A DNA stretch of 64,000 bases, taken from positions 1 to 64,000 of the forward strand of contig NW_025778845.1 in assembly GCF_021130785.1 (NCBI RefSeq), read 5' to 3'. Numbering within the stretch: position 1 is the stretch's first letter; every line of letters starts with the position of its first letter. Source of the stretch: Homalodisca vitripennis. Lineage: Eukaryota; Arthropoda; Insecta; Hemiptera; Cicadellidae. This document shows positions 11,201-24,900 of this stretch, in pieces. A program made the position numbers and the translations under genes. The notes under the pieces were generated by a model. That model was not told the DNA's origin. It searched no databases and worked only from the letters and a program-made list of their open reading frames with translations.

Positions 11201-14200
11201 ACACTTGTTGACCCAATGAAAGGACACGCGCATGAAGTTGTAATGAAATTGCTTGAAACTTATATTGATAGGGGTCATATTGTATACCTCGACAATTTTT
11301 ACAATAGCGTGGACTTGGCTGAAAATCTCATGAAACATCAGACTGGTATGTGTGGCACCTTGCGAGCCAACAGGGCTGGGAACCCCCCAGAAGTTATCCA
11401 ACCTAAATTGAAAAAGGGAGAAACCATTAGCCGCCAAAGAAACAATGTAACTGTAATGAAATGGCGTGACAAGCGCAATGTGATCACTATTTCAACGACA
11501 CATGGCCCTCAGATGACGGACGTGACAAATAAAAGAGGTGAAGTAACTAGAAAACCCTGCATGGTTGTGGCTTATAACAAAGGCATGAGTGGCATAGATC
11601 GTTGTGATCAGATGCTCTCATATTACTCCACACCCAGGAAATCTCTCAGATGGTATATTAAAATTTTTTTCCACCTAATGGACGTTTCCATATGGAACAG
11701 TACATACTTGTTCAACAGAGTTTCAGGGCTTCCTCGAAAGTTATCCTACTTGCTGTACAGGGATATAATTATAAAGAATTATATCCAATTGGAACCAGTA
11801 CAATGCTCTCTCAGCCACCCAAGACGCTCAGGTCAAAAAAGCCATGACCCAGTCAAATTGAACAAGAGGCTACGGTGTCATGTTGTAGAATAAGACAGAA
11901 GAAGCGGAAAACAACTTTCTTCACATGTTCCAGCTGCACAGATGAAAAGGACAAGAAATTCGGACTCTGCATGCCAGAGTGTTTCAATGAGTGGCACAAG
12001 TGAAAAACTAGAACAAAATGTGTATTACCTAAGACATTTTTAGTTCCTAACTGTTTTATGTCAAAGATTAAAATGTAGCCCATTACCTAAATGAAGTTTA
12101 TAAATAAGAGACATTTGTGTGAGTTTTTTTATAACATATTCTGCTATTTCCAAAGTGTTTATCCAAAGATCTTGTTTTAGTTTGTACAATACACATAACT
12201 ACTATATCAACACTCGTTTTTATTATTTTCCCAATGTGTCCACACACAGTCATGGCAATTTTTACTTGATTTGCAACTAGAAAATGATTATATTTGAGGT
12301 TAAGCCTAAGCCTAATTTGTTGCTACAGACCGACCGGCACATATATGTGCCACTAGCCAAAATGTATACAACGTTAAAAAGAGGATGTGGAATCAAGTTT
12401 GCCTAAGGCTATAAAATGATATATAAATTGATTTGAATAATGTTGTACTCTTGGGCTACGGTAATGACCACACTACTTTGAGCTGGTCTGTGAGAAGTGC
12501 CCAACTCATACAATGGTGGTCTATTTTGATGGACCTACCGGAACATATATGTGCCGGTTGGTAGCGAACGTGTTTTAAATTGCTAGATGAAAGAATAGAC
12601 AGACTGAAAATTGCTTAAAAACAAAAACAAAAATTGTATAAAATAAGGGCTGAAGGAAACTGACTAGATGAAGATAAATTACATAAATATGAACAGTGAA
12701 TTTGTTAATTTGAAGGATTAACCGAGAAATTTTCAGAAGTATATGAATCAGGTAGTTTAAAAAAATATTTCACAATATGGAGAACTGCAACGGGCCTAGT
12801 AACAGATGATAAAAGAGCTAAACCAAACTGGATGGATGACTATTCATATAACCTCACTATAGAAAAAGATAGGCATTTAGGAGATGGAAGAATGATATTG
12901 CTAACAACTCAGGTTATTATACAAAACATTGAGGATTAAGGTCAATAATGAAATCAATATCAAAAAGAACCAACACTATAAGCAACTATTTTTAAGAATA
13001 AGGGAAAACACATAAAAGTGTACGATAATATTAATATGCTCCTTGGCAGAAGGAAACAAATAATGTCGACACACCCATTTTGAAGGCAATGGATAAAACT
13101 ATAAATGAGTCTGATTTGTAATTACAATTTTATTAGCAATTCGCACAGGGATATGCCGACTATTTGATGGAGAGTGCTGTTAGCCTAAATTACAACTATA
13201 TTCATCTCAAATAGACAGCCTTCAAGGAGATAAAACCCTAAGAGCTCTCTATTCCAAGTAATTTTTATATAACTAAGGTCACACCATTGATAATGGAAAG
13301 GCAAATGAACATGAATAAAGCTCCAGAATCTGACAACATTAGAATGAAAAACATTAAATTTATAATAGAAGAAATCTTGGAAACAATGACAAAACTAATT
13401 CATTTCAAGGTTTGATCAAGAACTTTCCCAGAATATATGAAAACACCACCCTCAGTCAAACAGTGTTAATTTATTGATCATGGTGATTTATGTAAATATA
13501 TGATGTTATTTGTGAATCTTGTCAATAAGTTGTGTTTAACTTGAAAAGACCTTGTATTTTTAAAGATTTGTTAGTTTAAATAAAAAAAATAATAAATACA
13601 CCCGAATATTCTGAAAGTCACTGACTGGTTTGATTTGTTCCAATATAGAAGGTGAATATGAGTTCCAATATAACTACCGGTCTGCAAGGCTCAAGTCCTG
13701 TTCCAGAACCACATCCCATACAACTGCCAGCTCTGTCACTGAATGGTTTGATTCGTTCATAATATAGAAGGTGAATGTGAGTTCCAATATAACTACCAGT
13801 CTGCAAGGCTCAAGTCCTGTTCCAGAACCACATCCCATACAACTGCCAGCTCTGTCACTGAATGGTTTGATTCGTTCATAATATAGAAGGTGAATGTGAG
13901 TTCCAATATAACTACCAGTCTGCAAGGCTCAAATCCTGTTCCAGAAGCCATATCCCATACAACTGCCAGCTCTAAGTCACTGAATGGTTTGATTCGTTCA
14001 CAATATAGAAGGTGAATGTGAGTTCCAATATAACTACCAGTCTGCAAGGCTCAAATCCTGTTCCAGAGCCATATCCCATACAACTGCCAGCTCTAAGTCA
14101 CTGAATGGTTTGATTCGTTCACAATATAGAAGGTGAATGTGAGTTCCAATATAACTACCGGTCTGCAAGGCTCAAACTCCTGTTCCAGAGCCACATCCCA

Positions 14201-17200
14201 TACAACTGCCAGCTCTAAGTCACTGAATGGTTTGATTCGTTCACAATATAGAAGGTGAATAGAGTTCCAATATAACTACCGGTCTGCAAGGCTCAAGTCC
14301 TGTTCCAGAACCACATCCCATACAACTGCCAGCTCTAAGTCACTGAATGGTTTGATTCGTTCATAATATAGAAGGTGAATGTGAGTTCCAATATAACTAC
14401 CAGTCTGCAAGGCTCAAATCCTGTTCCAGAGCCATATCCCATACAACTGCCAGCTCTAAGTCACTGAATGGTTTGATTCGTTCACAATATAGAAGGTGAA
14501 TAGAGTTCCAATATAACTACCGGTCTGCAAGGCTCAACTCCTGTTCCAGAACCACATCCCATACAACTGCCAGCTCTAAGTCACTGAATGGTTTGATTCG
14601 TTCACAATATAGAAGGTGAATGTGAGTTCCAATATAACTACCAGTCTGCAAGGCTCAAATCCTGTTCCAGAGCCATATCCCATACAACTGCCAGCTCTGT
14701 CACTGAATGGTTTGATTCGTTCACAATATAGAAGGTGAATGTGAGTTCCAATATAACTTACCGGTCTGCAAGGCTCAACTCCTGTTCCAGAGCCACATCC
14801 CTTGCATCTGCCAGCTCCGAGTCATTGATTGTCTCCTCAGCATCGGAGAACGTGAGGACAGTGGCATCTTCGCGAGGTAGAGGCTGAACTAAACAGTACA
14901 ATATTTTGTGAGGGAACTTTGATGACTGATAAAATACTACAGAATTAAAAGGGAAATAATAATACAGCACAAGAATAGAAGTTCTGCTACTACCAATCAT
15001 AAATATCACTATTTGGTACAGGTTCCGTTATTCTTCTTGGCAACTCCATCTCTCTTATCTTCAAGAACACAACATCAATCCTTCATCCTTACTTTTCTCC
15101 TGCACTTCATCTATCTTGAGGTATCCAGTCTATATGTCCACTCCATCACAATAATCTTCCCAACAATTTATCTATCCTCCATAAACATTTTTACATGATG
15201 AAATGGTTTCAAAACTTTTGTTTCAAATACTATCTTGTAATGAATCTCATCCAATCTATTTTAATACCAGTACTGATAAGGGAGGGAAAATAAGACTTTG
15301 ATTTATTGTCTAATTACTATTATAAGGACCAATACAACTTATTCAGCAGCACAAATTGCTACATGATGTTTCAGAGTTTGATCTCCTGTCATTGAACTAT
15401 TTGACATAGAGCATTGCAATAAACTGTAACCCTAATAGGGGAACTAGAAAAAACTGTTTCAATGCTTAGAAGGAAAACTAAAAACCAAAACTCAAAAACA
15501 AGTATTCTGAAACACACTACGACTCAAACTACCTCATCTACTCAAGATAATCAGGCAACTGAAGACAGTTCCATTTATTTTCAAAGTTAAAATGTCTGAT
15601 ATAAAAACAAAATTTGAACGAATAGAGATAGCTATTAATAGCTTGACCTCAAGATCCAGTCTAACATTTAGTGAAAAACTAGAAAACATCCTGAAATTAC
15701 TTATGACAGAGCCAATCCAAACCTTCACTTCAGGATCCAGCCAAACCTGTAAACAAAAACTACATATACCCCAGAAAACCAGAGGTAAACATGTTTAGTT
15801 TTCAAGTGGCCACAGCTGCAGATAAAGCAAATTCCCTGAAGCTTTAAGTACTTAATCCAAAATCAAAAATAAGCAATGAAAGCTTGGAGGACTTCTTCTA
15901 AAACACACACCTTCTATAAGGAGCATAATAAAACATTATGACTATGGGAATAGTGGTAATCTGTCATGGATTAACAATTAATTTGCCTTAGCTTCAACAA
16001 ATAATCAGTTACAGCTGCCTATCTCCCCTAGCAATATAAGTTGCCAGCATCTTCAAACATACAACCCATTTTTTAAATCGTAAATCAATGACCCAAACTA
16101 CAAAATAACTTCCTCAAACCATACACATAAAGTACAAAAACATAATTCCCTTAGAATTTTTCACCAGAACACTGGCTGTATTGCTAATACAATACTTATT
16201 CAATGACCTCATAGATAACACTCTTCCCGATGTAATTACCCTGACAGAGCAGGGACTGTTAACGCAAACATGGTGAACACTAGATTTGAAAACTACATAC
16301 TTAAAGAAAGCTACTGATAATCCAAACACATAAAAGGTGGTCTAATACACATAATAGTAATCTACAAATCCAAAGTTTTTCAAATTTGGAAATTTTTGTG
16401 CTTTAAAAAAACTTGCAAACTGGTTATACGATACAACGTTTATAAGCTTGTCTAATGCTAGTTCCAATTTGTTTAAATTGACACTCGCAAATACGTCCCA
16501 TAGTAAAAAAGAAAAAGTTTCTAAAAAAATCCCTGTTAATTGGACAAGACTTAAGATATTTTCAAAAATGTTACACCCAATTTTGTTGCTATTTGAAATT
16601 TTCGGGATTTGAACCTGTGACTCATTTCAGGCACACCCTGTATTTTAAATGTGACAAAAATAATTTTGCAATATTTGCTATACAAGATTTATTAGGGTTA
16701 CAGTTTATTCCATCGCCGTATAAATAGCTTAATTGTTCTATTTAAACATAATACAAATCTTGTGAAAACTGCATTATGAAATACTACCTAATTTCACCTC
16801 CTTGCAAACAATATTGACAAAAATACCGTAAACTACTTTAAATGCGCATTTAGCAAAATATAAGTAGATGGAACTTCATATTCTCAGCAGTAAGTGAGAG
16901 ACCAGGGTTCAAGTCCTGGCAGAGGAAGTACTTTTTGTTAGGGTGTTTTAAAATGGATAGCAAAAATTTCAAGAATAGATGTAGGGCATCATAAAAAGAA
17001 CATATGTAAGAACTACATGGAATATATTATCTCATCCATAAAAATCTGTAGTTTTCTGTCTGCCCATCCATATGTGATTTTTGCAAATAATTATACAAAA
17101 CATAAAAATTTTCATTATTGTCCTTTAAAAACAGTTTTTTATTAATGTTTTTAACAATCTTAGATTTAAAATTCCATGATGACTACAATTTTTTACAAAT

Positions 17201-18892
17201 ACTTCTTTAATAAAGCATTGTCATTGTGCAATTCATAAACAATTCATATGTATAACTATATGATATTCATAAGTGTATGTTTGATTATTCTTTTAAGATA
17301 AACTATTAATATAGATTGACATACCAATTTGCACATGAAACCAACACAATGTGATGAAATTCTTTGTTGTGGGAAAATATGCTAGTCAAACTGTTGACAA
17401 ATAAGTGTTTTTAGAAAATATGTTTCACTGAATTATTTTCATGATTTATTGCCCTAATAGGTATAATAGTTTTTATGACTTGTAATTTATTGTACATCCG
17501 GATTTTCATTGTAAAGTTTTGTTAAAAATCATTGAAATCAGAAACTATTTTGGTCTCAAAGAGTGCTTACCAGTCTGGTCGGGTAAAAGGTAGTAATGTT
17601 TCATGAGGTGCCAATGGTTCATTAATGCCTTGGGCGTCCGAGCAGAGAAGAATACATGCGGATTGCTCTGGAGCAGTTCCTGGAACGTCTCTAGAGTCGG
17701 TGCAGCATTCTGAAAAATACACAACATTTTACTCAATATGTGCTTTCAATGAGTGAAGTGATTAAAACGTAGCAACTTCATAGTAGACACTACAGTGTAG
17801 TGATAGCTTTATCTCAAACTGGAGTGATAAAAAACACGCGCTAACACTCCGTAGTTTGCAACTACCCTATTCTATAAAAATTGGAGATACAACTACGGGT
17901 AGATACAACTCTAGTGTAGATGCAGCTACTTTTCATGTTCAGACTTGTTTCCCCCACTCCGCACTCTTCCAATCTGCAGCGGTGAAGTGCGGCGCAGGCC
18001 ATACAGACAACTCACGTGCCGTTCTGAGTCGTGTTCCTGTTACCACTCGTGTTCTCTTGCTTATTCCTGTTTTATAGGTATCATGACATCATCTGAAGAT
18101 GAAGGAGACGTTGATAAGAAATTGGTTGCGGATAGGGAGCTATTTGTAAAAATATTATCAGAAAATACTGTGTTGTTGGAAAAGTCAAGGGTTCCCAAAG
18201 TCTTATTAGAAAAGAAGAAAGCGTGGGAAACCTTGTTGGTTCTACGTATTCCCAAACTACAGGAAATGAAGTAAATGCTACTCAAAATGAACAAAATGCT
18301 CCAAAATATGAAAACAAAAATAAAAAAGAAATCTGATGTGAAAGCTACAGGAAATAAAAAAATTAAACTACGTTGAGTGGGAAAAAATGCTTTTGGCATT
18401 ATTTGGGTGAGGCTGAAAACCCAGTTTTTACAAAAGTACCAGGCAGTTTTGCAGCTGGAGCATGTCAGTCAACCTCAGTAAGAAGCGACAAGAAATGACA
18501 GCAGTGACGAGTGGAAAAAACTTAGCTGCAGCCGCAATCGCAATAACTACCCCAACCTCATGAATCTGAACCTGAGAAAAAGTTGGAGAACTCAAGCTGA
18601 CAACTCGTATACAAGGCCCGCAAACAAAAAACTATTGGCATACCGAAACAGGTGAAACAAAAGATTTGAATACGCCGCAACTACAGAGACTTGTTTCTCT
18701 TGCAACAGTTTAGAATTACAGAAAATTCAAATTGAAAAAGAAAAAATTGAGTTACAAAAGTTGAAAGGAGGAACAGTTTGAGAAAGAAACTCAAACTGAT
18801 GACTATTCATTTAATCTGATGTTTAATATGTAAACTTAGCGGTTAGTTAAACCCAACTCCAGTTTACCCAATAATAAACTATCCTTATCCTA

Positions 18893-18937
<45 letters not shown>

Positions 18938-21900
18938 TTTATAGCTTACATGGCATGAATGCACCACGTACGTTATGTGCATGCCTGCCAACAGTGTTCA
19001 TTGAGCTGTGGGTTATGTCAAAGGCCCTGCACATTTGTACTAGGCCTATGGTTTTATTTGTATTTGTATGGTGTATTTTAATCTAGGTTTTCAAAAAAGT
19101 CTCTTTACTTTTTAACAATTTTATTTTTTTGTACAATTTACTTACATTTTAAATAAAACCCAGCATTTCATTCCGCTTCTGTTCGCCACGTTGTTTTGTT
19201 GCTTGGTTTTCGAACACTTCTTCCGCCTCCTTCATCCTCGTTACACCCATCTTCATTCGCGTCGTCTTCAAAATTTAAAGGATCTCTGAGGTGTTTAGCT
19301 ACATTGTGCAGCACAGTACAGGTGACAATTACTTTTGGTACTCTGTCTAGAGACAATCTAAACACAGTTGCCAAGTATCGGGAATCTCTTCTTTAACTGT
19401 CCGAAACACCCTTTCTATCACCACCCTTTCCTTTGCATGAACACGATTAAATCGACGCTGAATATCGGTTTGAGGAGGTTTGAACGGGGTGATTAACCAA
19501 GGAGAAATACCATAGCCAGAGTCACCAAGTAAACACGCAGCACCGTCATAAACGAGAAATAATATCCCCGAACAGGACTCCTTCTCCATATTCTAGAATC
19601 GTGCACTGATCCTGGCCACTCTGCAGCAACGCTAGTGAACCTTTCTTGACTGTCACATGTTGCTTGCACGTTGATGCTGGGGTAACCCTTCCGGTTTATA
19701 TAACTCATCACCGAACATTGATGGTTTTTTTATTTCGATATGCGTGCAATCTAATGCACCTACAACAGTTGGTAAATCAAAATTTCTTTGCCACATCAAC
19801 TTTGCATTATTTATTTCTTGTACTGTAGAAGGAAAATGTATCCAGTTGTCTGCGTTTTCCAAAATACAGTTCATCACATAATTAATGTTCTTACAAACTG
19901 TCGAACGGTCCACTCCAATATCTTCTGCTACACCACTTTTGAAACCCCGGATCAGCTGTATAACGAAGAAAAATCTCCAATCGTTGTCTTGGAGTGAGTG
20001 CTTTCCCCCGAGTTTCGTCACTAAGGCGGTAGAAATTGTTCTGCTAAAAAGTCTATATTCTCACTTTCAAACCGCATCAGCTCCTTGCACTTAGTCAATA
20101 CTCTTCTTTCACCGTACACTCTTCTTTCCCGTACTTGCAAAAACATCGCCATTAAAAGTCACGCAAGACATAAAAGTGAAGTGTGCCTATCTACAGACTC
20201 CAAAATAATGGAGATATATCTATAGGTAGGTAGATGTAACTATACTTTAATCACACCAAAAGTGAAGTTACACAACTTCTATTCTAGAAAAGTTAAGATA
20301 CAACTACAGGGGGTAGTTCTAGCTTCTTTTTTAATCACATTAAGTGAAGCTCTAACTATAAAATACTGAAAGTGGTAGCAATAACTACTTTTTAATCACT
20401 CCACTTAATATGTCAACAGTAGTGATATATTATTTGTCAATTGCTGACTAAAAGGTATGCCATTTTCTAGATTACCACAGCTCTAATAATCACTGTAGTA
20501 CCACAAGTGATGATGTTGTGGACAAACTTTCAGTATGAAATTAAGAAGGAAGATGTGCTGGAAGGTTGGCAAAGTACAACGTCCTTTAACGCTTTCATTA
20601 TATATGTCTCTATTATTTGAATTATATTCAGAATCATTACAGCACGTTATAAATTTCAGAATCAACTAAGTCTCCTTCTTTAACCAGGTATACAATATAA
20701 AGAAACTTTTGGACCATATATAAAGATATATTTATTGTTCGAAAAGTGTTCGTTAGCTTGTTTTGACAACAATTAGTATATATTATAAATGTTGTTTCAA
20801 AAATTTCTTGTTAATTTTAATTTTTTTTTTAACATATAAGGATATATGTATAACATTTTTATATAATAAAACTATTATTGCAGATTACAGTTTTATTTTA
20901 TTACTCATAGATTTTAAATCAAACAATTAGCACAAACTAATCAAAATACATCAACACAAAAAATAAACTCTTAGTGTGAAACTTTTGATTGTTCTATGTG
21001 ATTAAAATATGAATACCAAGAGTAATGGAACTTAAATTCACTCTTAAGTCCTGCACAACACTTATCCTGTTTCTATGTTTATTTTTGGTGTACACATGCT
21101 AAGAAAAGGTTTTCTTATACAAGTAACTTACACAAAATGGCATAAAAATTAGCAGAGCTTGCCTTAAGATGGATGAGTGCTTGGTTTTACATCCAATCCA
21201 GAAGTTAATTAAATATTTCTCCTTGAAACTATCTGTCATGGAACTGTATTCTGTTGGATCGATTAAACTTTCTTTTAATTCCATCTCATTTTATTAGACT
21301 CCTGAAAAAGGATTTCTGATCTAGTCAAATTTGGAATAACCTTAAGAGAAATACTTATCAAACCTTTCTTGAAAGGCTTCCAAGTGAATTATGATACCAG
21401 CAACCACAACTATATTGGAGTTATTTAATTTTCTAAATAAATATGTCTGCGTAGGAAATGAAGATAATTTCTCCTCCTATATTTGTAAATAAACAAGATC
21501 AACTTTCTCTTAAAGGAGTTAATTATGCTCTTGGCTGTGAAGGCTGTTGTGTTTGGTCCATGAATCCCATGTTCAGTGTATTGAGTCTGCAAAAATGTCA
21601 GCTATAAAAGCCAATTTCTGCAACAATTTTTCTTCACCAAACAAGTTCTTTACATATTTTTTTCACTTAGAAACATAAAAACTACTAACCTCAGTTTCAA
21701 GAGGTGAGTCAAAATGTTCCCTTGATGTAACCATCTCACCTCCTTATGTTGGAGTTGAATCTTAAACTTCCCACCTATATCTTCACACACCAAGGAGGAC
21801 ATCTTTACCGTTCATCCTACCCAATCCTACTCTTATGAAATTAATAACTTTCACGAAATCTGATGGTACAGTGCATAGTTTTCCCAACTCACCTTTAACA

Positions 21901-24900
21901 GTCAATGCTTCTCGGTGGATGATACAGTAGCAACATCCTTTATCTTTGTTACTATCACTATCAATTTTCCTGACAGTTTTTTGCCCCATATGTACAAACA
22001 TAGCTTGGTCCTTATCCATAGTGACCGGCAGTAAGTGTCTCACCTATTGAGTGACAAATTTTGTCATAGATTGGTTTTCTTTCTTAAGATTAGATTTAAA
22101 AAATTCTATGAAATATTCCTGCATTCCGCGGTACATGTAACAAGTTATTTTATTTGGTTAGTTGTTGATGGTCTAAAAACTTACAAAAGACATCTTTTTA
22201 CACCTAGATAACTAAATTAAACAACAAAATCAAATGGGGCCATGACTCTAGCACGTGGCTCTGCAATCAGTTCCGATTCATCATCACATGACCATCACGT
22301 GTCTATCTCTATGGGTTACAGATAAGAACACTCACAGATTTGATGGTAGTGAGCAATGCCTCCTCTTGCTTGCTGTAGACTACCCAGCAATCAACACTAA
22401 CTATGATCTCTGGATGGAGGTTGCTCATGAACAACACTGCCAGGTGAGAGATAACAAGATTGCACATCAGAACACTGTAGAGCTACAGATAAGAACACTC
22501 ACAGGTTTGATGGTAGCGAGCAATTCCTCCTCTTGCTTGCTGTAGAGCGCCTTGCTCTCAACACTAGCTATGACCTCTGGATGGAGGTTGCGCATGGATG
22601 CAACAGCCAGACGAGATATGACGGGATCATACAACAGAGCATACCAACGCTGCTGCACCTCCTGTATGGTGAAGCGGCAGGAGAACTTCACCCCTCGGTG
22701 TACCATGCGCAGATCATTAGTCTGTTTAAGTCATTAAACAATTTAAATACTTCATTTAATTGCAAATACTAGGACTGAGAAAAAGTTAAGTTCCACTTAT
22801 TTATAAAAAGATTATTCAATCTAAAGTGAGAACATTATTCATTTATACAAGTTGAGAACATGGCTTTGTCTTCATTTTTGACATAAAATTTATCCTCTAT
22901 AACATAGTTATCACTTTTGTAATCTAGTTTTAAGACAAGTATCAAAAAATTCATTCAGAGATTCCATCTTCTCTGAATTTGAAGATAATAAGAGAGACTT
23001 TTTGGAATTCAGCATTAGTCTTACAACAAACAAAACCCTCAAATTTCTTGTAAAATCTGTTCATGATATGTGTGCATCGTTTAAGAGTCCTGATGACTTC
23101 ATTAGATATTCATATTTGAATTACAGTGGAACTTGGATAATTCGAATCTCAAGGGACCAATAAAAAAATTCGAATTATCCAAAAATTCGAATTAAAAAAG
23201 TTAAGAATTAAAGGCTTAAAATAATGACACTTCACATCTTTGCTGAAAACCTTTATTGAAAATGACATGAATGGTTGTAAATGTATGTTTTTCTATGCAT
23301 TTCTACTAAGCAAAGTGAGGCAAAACAGTGCAAAATTGAATCATGAATTGTCTAAAAAATACACAATTACAGTTATATGTTTATGAATGTAAAAGAAAAT
23401 AAGTTGAATGGTGATAAGAAACATTATGCAGTACAATATTATTTTAATTTTTTCTAAAGAAGTCGGAAATCTTCAATTGTTTTCGAACGTTAAGTCTTTC
23501 AGAAGTGACAAAAGATTCCTACCATATTCAATGAATTGAAAATAGACTCACTTACGTCATTTTACTTTCAAAAAAAACGTCTAAGTTCCATGATGTGATG
23601 TGCTGCTTCGGCCGCACTCGGAACGTTTATTTTCCGCCCCAACTGATGACTTCACCGTCTTCGTCACTCGATGCCATGTCGCCATCTTGTTTATTGTTGA
23701 GCACTTCAGCGATGATCTCCGCGTCTGTTATCTCACCACATACTGCAACATCTTCATCCACGTTGACAAAATCTTCAAAAGAGATGGCAGGGTCAGTAAT
23801 GACGTCCTCCCCAGCCGTCAACTGAAGGTAACGCTTCCGCCTATAATGTCATTGGCTTTTTCGGCGTCGTCCTCCTTTTTTACAAAACCAGCTTTTTTAA
23901 AGCAATGTTTGATCGTTTCGGGCGTTACTTTGTCCCAAGCTTTCTTGCACATGCGAGAGGCTTGAAGAATGTCCAACTTGATTTTTAGGGCGTCACAATC
24001 TTCAGTCAGTACGTACTCAACCAATAAACGTCTGTAAAAATGTTTTAGATTTTTTATGATCCCCTGGGTCCATAGGCTGGACAACCGAAGTCATATTGGC
24101 AGGGAAAAAAATTACTTTAACATTTTCCATTACTGGAATCGTGTTGTGCGCAGTACAGTTGTCTATAAACAAGATAACTTTTCGTTTTTTTCTTTTATGA
24201 ACTTTTTGTCTAAGTGTTCAACAACCATTTCTCAAAAAGGGTGACTGGGTCATCCAAGCTCTTGCGCTGTTCACATACTCCACTGGTTTTGATTTGACGT
24301 TCTTGAAACAACGGGGGACTAGCCGACTTGCCAATCATTAGTAAAGGCAGCTTTTCTGATCCGTCCATGTTTGCACCAACCAGGAGAGTAAATTCTCTCT
24401 TTACTCAGTTTTCCTCCGTGGCATTTTTCTTCTTTAAATGCGAGTGTTTTGTCAGGGGTGCATTTAAAAAAAAGTCCCGTTTTCATCAACATTGAAGATG
24501 TCCCTTTTCATCCCGATCCTGAATCATCTCCTCCAAATCTGTTTCCATTGGTTGGCTTCTTGTTGATTAACGCTTCCACTTTCACCACAAATGGATTTGA
24601 ACGAAATTTTGTTGCGATATTTGAAGCCGTCAAGCCACCCTGTACTAGCCTTAAAAATCTTTTTTCCCCAATTCAGTAGCAAATTGTTCAGCTTTGATTC
24701 TTATGAGAGGACCACTCACTGGAATCTTCTTATCCCTAGTTTGTTTGAACCACTTTAAAACACAATTGTCCAAATCTGGATTTTCTGGCTCCCTTAAACC
24801 TTTTCCGGTCTTTAATGTTGTCACTTTCACTCCCGAGAATTTTTTTCTTTATTCTTTAAGTAGGTGGACAATGTGTTAGGAGGAATTCCAAAGTCCTTGG

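Larger units (their letters stand above)
17752..20409. mobile_element. PIF/Harbinger transposon with two genes
   Basis: Imperfect inverted ends: AGTGAAGTGATTAAAACGTAG at the left (~17753) and, read inward from the right (~20407), AGTGGAGTGATTAAAAAGTAG (19 of 21 match). Inside are a Myb/SANT-like accessory gene on plus and a DDE transposase on minus, converging, the usual Harbinger arrangement. A 42-base A run (18894-18935) lies between them. The three-base target duplication is not clear. Both genes are frameshifted. Located in the MCRS1 intron between exons 4 and 5. Confidence 0.85.

Noticed and set aside
13618..14047. Overlapping minus-strand ORFs with GSYIGTHIHLLY
   Set aside because: Readings of the exon-6 minisatellite, not genes.
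16890..16925. tRNA-like arm CCAGGGTTCAAGTCCTGG
   Set aside because: No A box or acceptor stem at proper distance; at most a decayed tRNA-derived fragment.
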